NCBI RefSeq assembly: GCF_007197885.1 | Contig: NZ_VKKG01000001.1 | Span: 248,001 to 312,000, forward strand | Length of the DNA: 64,000 bases | Origin: Tessaracoccus rhinocerotis | Lineage (GTDB): Bacteria; Actinomycetota; Actinomycetes; Propionibacteriales; Propionibacteriaceae | Reading direction: 5' to 3' | In this document: positions 27,335 to 35,794 of the stretch, piece by piece | How the letters are laid out: every line of letters starts with the position of its first letter | Numbering within the stretch: position 1 is the stretch's first letter | Made by a program: the position numbers and the translations under genes | Notes under the pieces: generated by a model | Told to the model about the DNA's origin: nothing | Databases searched by the model: none | Seen by the model: the letters and a program-made list of their open reading frames with translations, nothing else

Positions 27335-28998
27335 TTCTCTCCTTCATGCCGACGCGTGGCCAGCAGGTGCTTGAATGCGGCGAGCACGCCGGCCGCGTCC
27401 TGGGTCTCCGCGACGGCTGCCGGGACGCCGAGGCGTTCGAGGACCTGTCCGCTGGGGCGGCCGAGTGCCACCACCATGATGTCCTCCGGCCAGCCGAGCG
27501 AGGAGTCGATGACCTCGGCGACCGACCCTGACGTGACCAGGACCGCATCGATCTCGCGGCGGTTCCATGCGAGCACGAGCGAGCCGGTGTGCTCCACGGG
27601 TTCGGTGGTGTAGATGGGCAGCGCGCGAGCCTCCCAGCCGCGCTCCCGCAGTCCGACGGTGAGCACCGGTCGGGAGCGGGCAGAACCCGGCACCAGCACG
27701 CTTCCGGTGCCCTCGGGCCAGGCGGCGAGGAGGTCCTCGGCGCTGGAGTTCGCCCCGGGCACGAGGTCCACCCGGTATCCGTCGTCCTCGAGCGCTCGTG
27801 CGGTGGCGGGGCCCACGGCGGCGATCCGGGTGCCCTCGGGGATCCTCCAGCCGAGATCGCGCAGGACGCCGACGGTGCTGGCCGACGTGATGGCCACCCA
27901 GTCGGCCGCCGGCAGTGCATCCAGCCTGGTGCTGAGGGCAACGATCCGTTGCACGGGTTCGCACCACACGGTGGCGCCCGCGTCCTGCAGTGCCTCGGAG
28001 AGCGGGCCGGACGGGCGCGGGACGAGGACGGTGAGGCCGTCCAGCGGTTCGACGCCCCAGAGGCTCGCGTCGTCGTGGAACTCCGCCAACCGGGACTCGC
28101 GTGACTCGTCCAACCGGGTGATGGCAGCGGCGCCGTCCTCGAGCAGTCGGCGGGCCAGCCCACGCCCGGCACCGACGGCATCGGCCGCCTCGAAGGTGGC
28201 GTGCTCGGTGACCGAGGACACCCCGTCGGCGGCGAACACTCCTGCCTGCAGGACGAGGATCCCGCCGTCGGCCTCCGCCCTGGCCCCGATGGGCGCAGCA
28301 CATCCTCCTCCGAGTTCCGCGAGCACCGCGCGCTCGGCATCGGCCGCGGCCCGGGTGGCGGGGTGTTCGAGCACTGCGAGGGCCTCGCGGGTGGCGTCGT
28401 CGTCGGAGCGGCACTCGACGGCCAGGGCACCCTGCCCGGGTGCCGGGAGGATCTCGAGGTGCTCGGTGATCGCGCCGGCCAGGCCCAGCCGGTTGAGCCC
28501 GGCCGTGGCCAGGACCACGGCGTCGAGGTCCCCGGGTGCTACGCGGGCGAGCCGGGTGCCGACGTTGCCGCGGATGTCCACGAACTCGCAGTCTGGACGC
28601 AGTGCGCGCAGTTGCGCGACCCGCCGCGGCGAGCCCGTCCCGATGCGCGAACCGGTGGACAGTTCGGCCAGCGCGAGCCCGTCCCGGGCGCACAGCGCGT
28701 CGCGGGGGTCCTCGCGTTCGGGCACTGCCGCGACCACGAGCCCGGGGACGCCCGCCACGGGAAGGTCCTTGTATGAATGGACGGCGAGGTCACACTCCCC
28801 CTCAAGCAGCGCGGTGCGCAGTTCGGCCGCGAACACGCCGAGCCCGGCAAGTGCGGTGAGCGAGCCGCGCTCCTTGTCGCCGCGGGTCCTGACGATGACG
28901 ATGTCCACCTCGTGCCCGGCTGCGCGCAGCGCCTCCGCCACTGTGTTGGACTGCGTCACCGCGAGGTCGGAGCCGCGGGTTCCCAGTCTCAGCCTCAT
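27331..28998 (-). CDS. hemC: Hydroxymethylbilane synthase / uroporphyrinogen III synthase fusion
   Basis: A bifunctional enzyme of 555 residues that polymerises four porphobilinogens and closes the ring to uroporphyrinogen III. The HemC half (1-300) has RLGTRGSDLAVTQS, VHSYKDLPV (catalytic Asp), GTGSPRRVAQL, DIRGNVGTRL and LGGGCAAPIGA with the dipyrromethane cysteine, so it is intact. The HemD half (about 320-555) has WVAITSASTVGVLRDLG, IAAVGPATARALEDDGY and VLVTSGSVAEV. Fusion of the two steps is common in actinobacteria. Both ends overlap neighbouring hem genes as ATGA. An upstream start at 29055 lies inside hemY and is not used. Confidence 0.95.
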   Translation of the reverse strand: MRLRLGTRGSDLAVTQSNTVAEALRAAGHEVDIVIVRTRGDKERGSLTALAGLGVFAAELRTALLEGECDLAVHSYKDLPVAGVPGLVVAAVPEREDPRDALCARDGLALAELSTGSRIGTGSPRRVAQLRALRPDCEFVDIRGNVGTRLARVAPGDLDAVVLATAGLNRLGLAGAITEHLEILPAPGQGALAVECRSDDDATREALAVLEHPATRAAADAERAVLAELGGGCAAPIGARAEADGGILVLQAGVFAADGVSSVTEHATFEAADAVGAGRGLARRLLEDGAAAITRLDESRESRLAEFHDDASLWGVEPLDGLTVLVPRPSGPLSEALQDAGATVWCEPVQRIVALSTRLDALPAADWVAITSASTVGVLRDLGWRIPEGTRIAAVGPATARALEDDGYRVDLVPGANSSAEDLLAAWPEGTGSVLVPGSARSRPVLTVGLRERGWEARALPIYTTEPVEHTGSLVLAWNRREIDAVLVTSGSVAEVIDSSLGWPEDIMVVALGRPSGQVLERLGVPAAVAETQDAAGVLAAFKHLLATRRHEGEK

Positions 28999-30272
28999 GC
29001 GGTGGCCTCCTTCGCGGACGCGACGACGGCGGCCAGGCCGTTGCCGGCCAGCCACGCCCCCGCGACGGTCAGACCCTCCAACCGGCGCACTGACGCGATC
29101 AGCTCCTCGCGCTCGGGCGGATGGATCACTCGCGGCATCTCCGTCCAGGTCACCTGGTGGGAGTCGACGACGTGCTCGGGGCCCAGTTCGAGGCCCAGGA
29201 TGCGGGACAGGTCACCCAGCACGTGGGCGAGCTCCGGCTCCCCCTCGGGGGGCAGGGCCACGCGGAACACCTCGACGCGGTCCCTGCGCGCCCACGGCCA
29301 CTTGGCCGAGTAGTGGGTGACGGAGCGCGCCACCATGCCCTCGGGGCGGGCACCGAGCAGCGCCCCGGAGCCGATCGGCTCGACGGCCAGTCCGGGGTGG
29401 CGCAGCGCGAGCAGCAGGTTGCGGGTCACGGAGGTGCGGGGCGGGGTGAACCTGATCCCCTGCGGCCTGAGCAGGCGCGCCGTCACGCGGGCCGGCGTGG
29501 CGAGGACGACGGTGCGGGCCTCCGCCTCGCCGCCCGGCACCTCCAGGACCCAGTTGCCGGACCTGCGTCGGATGGCGGCGACCCGGGACTCGGTGCGGAC
29601 GTCGACGCCGGACGCCCGCAGCGAGGTCTTCAGCGCGGTCACCAGTTGGTGCATGCCGCCGAGGGGCTGTTCGACCGCGTGGCCCGTCCCGGCCCGCTCG
29701 GCGACGGCGCGCAGCAGCGAGCCGAGGCGGCGGGTGTCCTCGGCGAGACCGGGGGCGAACTGTTCGGCGGGCATGTTCTCGGGCGCGAGCCCGTGCACCC
29801 CGCGGGTGAGCGGTGCCACGAGCCGCTCCAGCACGGCGGGGCCAAGGCGCGCCGTCACCAGGTCTGCGACGGTGCTGCCGAGGTCCCCCACGGGTGCGGT
29901 CTCGTCGGCGCGGGCCCGCTCCAGCTCTTCGGGGCCCAGCGCCGCCAGGGCGGCGTCATCCAGGCCGGCCGGGATGCCGAGGAATCCCCTGGCCAGCGGC
30001 AGGGCGCCCCTGTCGGGCCACCAGACGTGGCTGCGTCCTGATGGCTCGGCGACTGCCAGGCCGAGTTCCGCGCACAGTTCGCGCACCAGCGGGGTGCGGG
30101 TGGCGTAGGCCTCGGCGCCGGCGTCGACGTCGATCCCGGCCAGGCGGACCGCGTGCACCATGCCGCCGACCCGCTCGGCGGACTCGAGAAGCGTCACCGA
30201 CGTCCCGCGCAGCGCCAACTCCCGGGCCGCCACGAGCCCGGCGATGCCTCCACCGACGACGACTGCGTTCAC
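28995..30272 (-). CDS. hemY: Coproporphyrinogen III oxidase (HemY/CgoX type)
   Basis: FAD-dependent oxidase of 425 residues. The dinucleotide-binding motif AVVVGGGIAGLVAARELA sits at the N-terminus, followed by RVGGMVHAVRLAGIDVDAGAEAY, and the C-terminal FAD block is LTVAGAWLAGNGLAAVVASA. Since this locus also encodes ChdC and a CpfC-type ferrochelatase, the enzyme most likely oxidises coproporphyrinogen III to coproporphyrin III rather than acting on protoporphyrinogen. The GTG at 30272 overlaps the hemE stop codon (GTGA) and its own stop overlaps the hemCD start. Confidence 0.93.
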   Translation of the reverse strand: MNAVVVGGGIAGLVAARELALRGTSVTLLESAERVGGMVHAVRLAGIDVDAGAEAYATRTPLVRELCAELGLAVAEPSGRSHVWWPDRGALPLARGFLGIPAGLDDAALAALGPEELERARADETAPVGDLGSTVADLVTARLGPAVLERLVAPLTRGVHGLAPENMPAEQFAPGLAEDTRRLGSLLRAVAERAGTGHAVEQPLGGMHQLVTALKTSLRASGVDVRTESRVAAIRRRSGNWVLEVPGGEAEARTVVLATPARVTARLLRPQGIRFTPPRTSVTRNLLLALRHPGLAVEPIGSGALLGARPEGMVARSVTHYSAKWPWARRDRVEVFRVALPPEGEPELAHVLGDLSRILGLELGPEHVVDSHQVTWTEMPRVIHPPEREELIASVRRLEGLTVAGAWLAGNGLAAVVASAKEATA

Positions 30273-31291
30273 AGTTCGTGCACCAGCGCTACCAGTTCGG
30301 TCAGGATGCCCGGGTCGGTGGTGGGTGGCACGCCGTGCCCGAGGTTCACGACGTGGGAGGGGGCGGCGCGGCCGCTCTCCACCACCTCGCGGGCGTGGCG
30401 GGCCAGGGAGTCCCAGCCCGAGGCGAGGCGGGCCGGGTCGATGTTGCCCTGCAACGGCAGCCCGGGCAGCAGCGCGGCGGCCTCGTCGAGGGGGGTGCGG
30501 TAGTCGACACCCATCGCCTCGACCCCGCACGCGGCCATGTCGGCCAGCAGGTGGCGGGTGCCGGTGCCGAAGTGGATCCTGGGGACGCGTCCCGCGACGG
30601 TCTCCAGTGCGCGGCTTGAGTGCGGGGCGACGAACTCGACGTAGTCGTCGCGGCGCAGGGAACCCGCCCACGAGTCGAAGAGCTGGACGGCGCGCGCGCC
30701 TGCGTCGACCTGCACCTCGAGGAACTCGGACGACAGCTCGGCGCACCAGCCCAGCAGGCGGTGCCAGGCTGTGGGGTCGGAGTGCATGAAGGAGCGGGCC
30801 GCGAGGTGGTCGCGGCTGCCGCGTCCCTCCACCAGGTACGCGGCCAGGGTGAAGGGTGCACCGGCGAACCCGATCAGCGGGATCGCGTCGCCGAGTTCGG
30901 CGACCACGATCGCGGCGCCGCTGCGGATGGCCTCGACGTCGCCGAGTCGGTGTGAGACCAGGCGTTCGACGTCGGCGGCGGTGCGCACCGGTTCGGCGAC
31001 CACGGGCCCGACACCGGACTGGATGTCCACGTCCACGCCGGCGAGCACGAGCGGCACCATGATGTCGGAGAAGAAGATCGCGGCGTCGACGCCGTGGCGG
31101 CGGACGGGCTGGAGGGTGATCTCCGCCGCCAGCTCCGGGATCAGGCAGGCCTCCAGGATGGTGGTGCCCTGGCGCACCTCCCGGTACTCGGGCAGGGAGC
31201 GGCCGGCCTGCCGCATGAACCACACAGGAAGTCGTTCGGGGCGCGTACCGGAGAGTGCCTGCAACAGGCTGGGCTGGTCGGAGTCGTTCAC
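30269..31291 (-). CDS. hemE: Uroporphyrinogen decarboxylase
   Basis: Decarboxylates uroporphyrinogen III to coproporphyrinogen III, 340 residues. The signatures are LPVWFMRQAGRSLPEYR near residue 22, with the substrate-binding Arg residues, FFSDIMVPL with the catalytic Asp, GFAGAPFTLAAYLVEG, and GNIDPARL towards the C-terminus. The GTG at 31291 is the only start that gives the family N-terminus (NDSDQPSLLQALSG). It is the first gene of the minus-strand hem operon and its start lies only 37 bases from the divergent hemA start. Confidence 0.95.
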   Translation of the reverse strand: MNDSDQPSLLQALSGTRPERLPVWFMRQAGRSLPEYREVRQGTTILEACLIPELAAEITLQPVRRHGVDAAIFFSDIMVPLVLAGVDVDIQSGVGPVVAEPVRTAADVERLVSHRLGDVEAIRSGAAIVVAELGDAIPLIGFAGAPFTLAAYLVEGRGSRDHLAARSFMHSDPTAWHRLLGWCAELSSEFLEVQVDAGARAVQLFDSWAGSLRRDDYVEFVAPHSSRALETVAGRVPRIHFGTGTRHLLADMAACGVEAMGVDYRTPLDEAAALLPGLPLQGNIDPARLASGWDSLARHAREVVESGRAAPSHVVNLGHGVPPTTDPGILTELVALVHEL

Positions 31292-31328
31292 AGTTGCGAT
31301 TCTGCCCCATCCGGCAAACGGTGGTTGA

Positions 31329-32624
31329 ATGGACGTCACTGTGAACCTGCGCATCCTCTCCGTCCAGCACCGCCACCACGGACTCGTGGAGGTGGAGCGA
31401 ATCGTCGACTCGGCCGAGGAGATCGCGGCCCGCCTGCGCGGCGTTCCGGGCGTCGAGGCCGTCCTCCCGCTGACCACCTGCAACCGCGTCGAGTTCATCG
31501 TCGACGCACCCGAGGGGACCAGCGAGCAGCTCGTGGAGGCCATCGCCGACGAACTGGACCTTCCCCCGGCCTGGGACCGCTACGACGCCGACGAGGCGAT
31601 GCAGCACCTGTTCCGGGTCTGCGCCGGGTTGGAGTCCATGGTGGTGGGCGAGCGTGAGATCGCGGGCCAGGTCCGCCGCGCCCTCGGCGAGGCCCAGGAC
31701 GCCGGGCTTGCCTCCCCCGACCTCACCCTGATCGTCGACGAGGCCCTGCGCGCCTCCCGCCGGGTAGCCCGCGAGACCTCGTTGGCGGACGCGGGCCGAT
31801 CGGTGGTGTCGGTGGCCCTCGACCTGCTCGGGGACCAGGACTTCGCTGCGATGCGCGTGCTGCTGGTGGGCACGGGCGCTTTCGCCGGGGCCAGCGTGGC
31901 CGCCCTCCGGGCGCGCGGCGTGACCGACATCCGAGTCCACTCCGCCAGCGGCCGGGGCGACTCCTTCGCGCTCAGCCACCGGCTCGGGCTCGCCCAGGAC
32001 CTGCCCGACGCCCTCCGGGACGTGGACGTCGTGGTCGCGTGCCGCGGCACCGGTGTGCCCGCCATCACCGGCACCGACGTCGCCCCCGACGCCCGGCTCC
32101 GCATCCTCGACCTCTCACTCCACAGCGACGTCGCGCCCAGCGTCGCCGACCTCCCGGGGGTGGAGGTCATCAGTCTGGCCACCCTGCAGCAGACCCTCTC
32201 GCCGAGCCTCAGCCCCGACACCACCCTCGCCGAGCGGATCGTCGCGGAGGGTGCCGACGAGCTGCGCGCCAAGCTGCACCGCCGCGTGCTCGACCCAGCC
32301 GTCGTCAGCCTGCGTGAGACCGTGCTGGAGCTCGTGAACGACGAGGTCGAGCGCCTGCCGGCGGGGCGACCCCTCAGCCATGACGACGCCGCCCGCGCAC
32401 TGCGCCGGCTCGCGACCCGCCTGCTGCACGTCCCCTCCACGCGGGCCAAGCTGGCCGCCGCGGCGGGACGCACCGACGAGTACCTGTCCGCCATGGCCGA
32501 GCTGTACGGCATCGGCGGCACCGATGAGTCCCTGGACCGGGCCGAGTGCCCGGTCACGGGGTTGGGCGTCGACGCACTCGCCGACGACCGGGACGAGGAA
32601 GAAAGACAAGGCCGAGCTGGATGA
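31329..32624 (+). CDS. hemA: Glutamyl-tRNA reductase
   Basis: Reduces glutamyl-tRNA to glutamate-1-semialdehyde, the entry step of the C5 pathway, 431 residues. The catalytic cysteine is in LPLTTCNRVEF near residue 52, followed by GLESMVVGEREIAGQVR, and the NADPH domain begins VLLVGTGAFAGASVAAL. The dimerisation helices end the protein. The last 30 residues carry ECPVTGLGV, a Cys-Pro pair that could act as a heme-sensing motif. GGTGG precedes the ATG at 31329; a GTG at 31341 would match other HemA starts equally well. It leads the hemA-cpfC-chdC unit. Confidence 0.95.
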   Translation: MDVTVNLRILSVQHRHHGLVEVERIVDSAEEIAARLRGVPGVEAVLPLTTCNRVEFIVDAPEGTSEQLVEAIADELDLPPAWDRYDADEAMQHLFRVCAGLESMVVGEREIAGQVRRALGEAQDAGLASPDLTLIVDEALRASRRVARETSLADAGRSVVSVALDLLGDQDFAAMRVLLVGTGAFAGASVAALRARGVTDIRVHSASGRGDSFALSHRLGLAQDLPDALRDVDVVVACRGTGVPAITGTDVAPDARLRILDLSLHSDVAPSVADLPGVEVISLATLQQTLSPSLSPDTTLAERIVAEGADELRAKLHRRVLDPAVVSLRETVLELVNDEVERLPAGRPLSHDDAARALRRLATRLLHVPSTRAKLAAAAGRTDEYLSAMAELYGIGGTDESLDRAECPVTGLGVDALADDRDEEERQGRAG

Positions 32625-33688
32625 CCCACTCCCTGCACCCGTACACCGCCATCCTGGTGGCCTCCTACGGTGGCCCAGACGAACCCGACGACGTCCTCCC
32701 CTTCATGCGGAACGCGACGGCCGGGCGCGGGGTCCCGGACGAACGCCTGGTTGAGGTCTCGAAGCACTACATGCTCTTCGGGGGCAGGTCCCCCATCAAC
32801 GAACGCAATGCGGAACTCCTCGACGCCCTGCGCACCGAGCTCGCCACCCGCGGCATCAAGGTGCCAGTGGTGATCGGGAACCGCAACTGGCATCCCTACC
32901 ACGCCGAGACCGTGCCGGCCCTGGTGGCCGACGACCACGAGCAGGTGCTCGCCGTGGCAACCTCCGCCTACCACTCCTACTCCAGCTGCAGGCAGTACTC
33001 GGAGGATCTGGACAAGGCCGTGGCCGACGTCGGCGGCGCCATCCGGATCGACAGGATCGACGCCTACGCCGAGACCGACGGGTTCGTCGAGGCCAACGCC
33101 GACGCCGTCGTCGCGGCACTGGCGGAGCTGCGCGCCAGGGAGTTCCACGGCGACACCCGCGTGCTGTTCGTCACCCACTCCATCCCCACTGCGATGAACG
33201 ACGCCTCCGGGGACGGATCGCCCAGCGCCACCTACGACCAGCAGCACCTCCGCGTGGCCGAGCGCGTCGCCGCCCGTGTCAAGGAGCTCACCGGCGAGGA
33301 CATCACCTGGGAGCTGACCTACTGCTCGCGCTCCGGCTCGCCACGCACGCCGTGGCTCGAGCCCGACGTCAACGACCGGCTCGAGGAGTTGCGCACCGAG
33401 GCCGTCGGCGGCGTCGTCGCCTCCCCCATCGGCTTCATCACCGATCACATGGAGGTCGTCTACGACCTTGACACGGAGGCCGCGGCCACCGCCGAGGAGC
33501 TGGACCTGGCGTTCGTCCGCGCCGCCACCGCCGGCACCCACCCCGCCTTCGTGTCGATGCTGGTCGACCAACTCGAGGCCCGCACGGCCGTGGCGCGGGG
33601 CGAAGCCGACGCGGCCACCACCGCCACCCACCTCGGGGCCAGATCGTGTTGCCACGCCCGTCCCGACCAGGAGAAGGAGTCCGCATGA
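32621..33688 (+). CDS. cpfC: Coproporphyrin III ferrochelatase
   Basis: Inserts iron into coproporphyrin III, 355 residues. The start YTAILVASYGGPDEPDDVLPFMRN and the block VIGNRNWHPYH are typical of actinobacterial CpfC, and the metal-site His lies in TSAYHSYSSCRQY. Cysteines at SSCRQY, TYCSRS and the C-terminal SCCHARP could bind the [2Fe-2S] cluster known from actinobacterial ferrochelatases, although the spacing differs slightly from textbook examples. The ATG overlaps the hemA stop as ATGA. The product is passed to ChdC, the next gene. Confidence 0.93.
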   Translation: MTHSLHPYTAILVASYGGPDEPDDVLPFMRNATAGRGVPDERLVEVSKHYMLFGGRSPINERNAELLDALRTELATRGIKVPVVIGNRNWHPYHAETVPALVADDHEQVLAVATSAYHSYSSCRQYSEDLDKAVADVGGAIRIDRIDAYAETDGFVEANADAVVAALAELRAREFHGDTRVLFVTHSIPTAMNDASGDGSPSATYDQQHLRVAERVAARVKELTGEDITWELTYCSRSGSPRTPWLEPDVNDRLEELRTEAVGGVVASPIGFITDHMEVVYDLDTEAAATAEELDLAFVRAATAGTHPAFVSMLVDQLEARTAVARGEADAATTATHLGARSCCHARPDQEKESA

Positions 33689-34395
33689 GCCACCCGTCCA
33701 GAGACGCCCGCGACGCCACCGACGTCGACCTCGAGGCCATCAACGAGCAGACCCTCTACGCGATGTACTCGGTCTTCGCGACCCCTGGCGGGCTGCCGTC
33801 GATCCTCGACGTCAACACCATCCAGGTGGAGCTCGCCGAGATCGGCGTGGAGGTCCGCGGTTTCTACGACATCGGTGGCTTCCGCGCCGACGCCGACCTG
33901 ATGGTCTGGGCCACCGCCGACGACGCGGAGAAGCTGCAGGCCGCCTACCACGCCCTCCGCAGGAGCGAGCTGGGTACGCACCTGGAGCCGGTGTGGTCCG
34001 CGATGGCAGTGCACCGCCCCGCCGAGTTCAACCGCGCCCACGTGCCCTCCTGCTTCGCCGGGTTCGCGCCCAGGCCGTGGGTGTGCGTGTACCCGTTCGT
34101 GCGCAGCTATGAGTGGTACGACCTGCCGGAGGAGGACCGCGCCAGGATGCTGCGCGAGCACGGCATGGCTGGGCGCGAGTTCCCGGAGGTGGTGGCCTCC
34201 ACCCTGTCCAGCTTCGCGCTGGGCGACTACGAGTGGATCCTGGCGTTCGAGTCCGACGAACTGCACAGCCTCGTCGACGTGATGCGCCGCCAGCGAGCGG
34301 TCGAGGCTAGACGCCACGTGCGCGAGGAGATCCCGTTCTTCACCGGCCCACGCGTGGACCTCGCCGAGTGGGCCGCCCGGCAGCCGCTCGCCTGA
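33685..34395 (+). CDS. hemQ: Coproheme decarboxylase (ChdC/HemQ)
   Basis: Converts coproheme to heme b by two oxidative decarboxylations, 236 residues. It belongs to the chlorite dismutase superfamily. The radical-forming tyrosine is probably that of VYPFVRSYEWYDL (near residue 140), and the REHGMAGREFPEV block contains the proximal His region. GAGAAGGAG lies just before the ATG, which overlaps the cpfC stop (ATGA). Its presence shows that the whole locus runs the coproporphyrin-dependent pathway typical of Gram-positive bacteria. Confidence 0.95.
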   Translation: MSHPSRDARDATDVDLEAINEQTLYAMYSVFATPGGLPSILDVNTIQVELAEIGVEVRGFYDIGGFRADADLMVWATADDAEKLQAAYHALRRSELGTHLEPVWSAMAVHRPAEFNRAHVPSCFAGFAPRPWVCVYPFVRSYEWYDLPEEDRARMLREHGMAGREFPEVVASTLSSFALGDYEWILAFESDELHSLVDVMRRQRAVEARRHVREEIPFFTGPRVDLAEWAARQPLA

Positions 34396-34440
34396 TCCTG
34401 CCTGCAGCCGGGCTGGGTCGGGTGTCCGGGCCGGCCGTCG

Positions 34441-34917
34441 TCAGGGCCGCGGGTAGAAGATGCCCTCTGCGTCGATCCGGTCGAGGATCTGGGCCGAGAT
34501 CTGCGCCACCTGGCCGACCTGCTCGGCAGTGATCGCGTCGAAGATGGACTCCCGCACGGTGCTGACGTGACCGGGGGCGGCCTCGACCACCTTGTCCCAG
34601 CCAACTTCCGTGAGCTGTGCGTTGGTGGCCCGCCTGTCCTCCGGGCAGGGGAACCGATGCACGAGACCTCGCTGCTCCAACCGATTGACGACGTGCGACA
34701 GCCGCGACAGCGTCGCGTTGGTGCGGCCCGCGAGTTCCGTCATCCGAAGCGTCCGATCAGGCGCCTCGGACAGCATCGCGAGCGTGAAGTACTCGAAGTG
34801 GGTCAGGTCGGAGTCACGACGCAGTTGCGTCTCGAGCACGCCTGGCAGTAGCTCGACGACGGCGATCAGCCCCAACCACGCCTCGCGCTCCTGCTCGCTC
34901 AGCCATGCAGTGTCCAT
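34441..34917 (-). CDS. MarR family transcriptional regulator
   Basis: Dimeric winged-helix repressor of 158 residues. The DNA-binding part has HFEYFTLAMLSEAPDRTLRMTELAGRTNATLSRLSHVVNRLEQRGLV (key words LRMTELA, SRLSHVV and LEQRGLV) and the wing CPEDRRATNAQLTE. The gene diverges from the small dehydrogenase at 35007, and two TTGA-N4-TCAA palindromes in between are almost certainly its operators. Autorepression and control of the neighbour are therefore likely; the inducing ligand is unknown. It converges on hemQ. Confidence 0.92.
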   Translation of the reverse strand: MDTAWLSEQEREAWLGLIAVVELLPGVLETQLRRDSDLTHFEYFTLAMLSEAPDRTLRMTELAGRTNATLSRLSHVVNRLEQRGLVHRFPCPEDRRATNAQLTEVGWDKVVEAAPGHVSTVRESIFDAITAEQVGQVAQISAQILDRIDAEGIFYPRP

Positions 34918-34938
34918 GGGAAGAGCCTACCAAATCGC

Positions 34939-34983
34939 TTGACACATCAACTAAAGCGCGTAGAGTGTTACTTGAAGCATCAA
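34939..34983. promoter_or_regulatory. Twin MarR operators and divergent promoter
   Basis: Two palindromes, TTGACACATCAA (34939-34950) and TTGAAGCATCAA (34972-34983), share the pattern TTGA-N4-CATCAACTAAA-like and lie 33 bp (three helical turns) apart. The first contains the TTGACA -35 of a plus-strand promoter whose -10 is TAGAGT (34961-34966); the second covers the expected start of transcription. Binding at both would block the promoter fully. Confidence 0.75.
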
Positions 34984-35006
34984 CTAAACCCTCAAGGAGC
35001 AGCATC

Positions 35007-35585
35007 GTGGCAACCATCACCATTCTCGGCAAGGGCAACATGGGCCAGGCCATCGCGCAGATCGCGACCCGAGGCGGCAACACCGTCGAGGTCCTCGACA
35101 GCACCGACCAGGCCCGCCCGGTCACCGGCGACATCGTCGTGCTGGCCGTCCCGTACCCGGCGGTCGCGCAGATCCTCGCCGAGCGCCCCGGCCAGTTCGA
35201 CGGCCGCATCGTCGTCGACATCACCAACCCGCTGAACTTCGAGACCTTCGACTCGCTGGTCGTTCCCGCGGACGGCTCGGCGGCCTCCGAGATCGCCACG
35301 CAGCTTCCGGGAGCCAAGGTCCTGAAGGCGTTCAACACCAACTTCGCCGCCACCTTGGCCTCCGGCACGGTGGGTGACCAAGTCCCCACCACCGTCCTCG
35401 TGGCCGGTGACGACGCCGACGCCAAGGCCGCGCTGATCGGCGTCGTGTCCGCCGGTGGCGTCAAGGCCATCGACGCCGGCGCCCTGAAGCGCGCCCGCGA
35501 GCTCGAGGCCATCGGCTTCCTGCAGCTGACCCTCGCCGCGGGCGAGCAGCTGCCCTGGACCGCCGGCTTCGGGGTCATCGCCTGA
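35007..35585 (+). CDS. NADPH-dependent F420 reductase-like / NAD(P)-binding protein
   Basis: A 192-residue single-domain Rossmann protein. ATITILGKGNMGQAIAQIATRGG carries the GxGxxG/A dinucleotide motif, and DIVVLAVPYPAVAQIL, VVDITNPLNFET and VLKAFNTNFA match the family that includes F420:NADP oxidoreductases and short NADP reductases. AAGGAG lies before the GTG at 35007. It lacks a clear F420-specific patch that I can verify by eye, so the substrate is open. It is under a MarR-repressed promoter, which suggests a role in redox or xenobiotic response. Confidence 0.82.
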   Translation: MATITILGKGNMGQAIAQIATRGGNTVEVLDSTDQARPVTGDIVVLAVPYPAVAQILAERPGQFDGRIVVDITNPLNFETFDSLVVPADGSAASEIATQLPGAKVLKAFNTNFAATLASGTVGDQVPTTVLVAGDDADAKAALIGVVSAGGVKAIDAGALKRARELEAIGFLQLTLAAGEQLPWTAGFGVIA

Positions 35586-35600
35586 GGCAAGCACGCCCAC

Positions 35601-35676
35601 GACCCGACACGCCGCGCGGAATCGCAGCAAGGGGAGCCTGCCCCCTCTGCCCCCGATTCGCGCGGCGTGTCGCGTC
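35601..35676. repeat. Dispersed palindromic element, copy 2
   Basis: A 76-bp palindrome whose left arm (35601-35624, beginning GACCCGACACGCCG) pairs with the right arm (35654-35676) with one mismatch and one missing base. Arms and spacing match the element at 184-263. The rest of the 261-base gap before livJ holds the liv promoter region, a possible leader peptide and the ribosome binding site. Confidence 0.7.
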
Positions 35677-35794
35677 ACCCAGGGGTAGTGTGGTGCCGAT
35701 TTGGTCACAGTTTCACAACTTCGCTCTGGACTCACCGGTCAACATCCGGGCACCGGAATGCGCTCCCAGCCAAAAGCTGATTAGGTTACCAACC

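Noticed and set aside
23404-28998. The two HemC-HemD genes as an assembly duplication
   Set aside because: They are highly diverged along their full length and share no long identical stretch, so they are ancient paralogues.
28995-31979. A single 994-codon minus-strand frame across hemY and most of hemE
   Set aside because: Only the last 425 residues are HemY; the rest is out of frame with hemE and repetitive in Arg, Pro and Gly. The GTG overlapping the hemE stop is the real start.
34396-34440. A terminator between hemQ and marR
   Set aside because: The GC-rich words there do not form a stable stem of convincing length and there is no T-run.
35007-35585. A firm assignment as F420:NADP oxidoreductase
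   Set aside because: The NADP-binding motif is clear, but the F420-binding residues could not be verified by eye, and short relatives without F420 activity exist.
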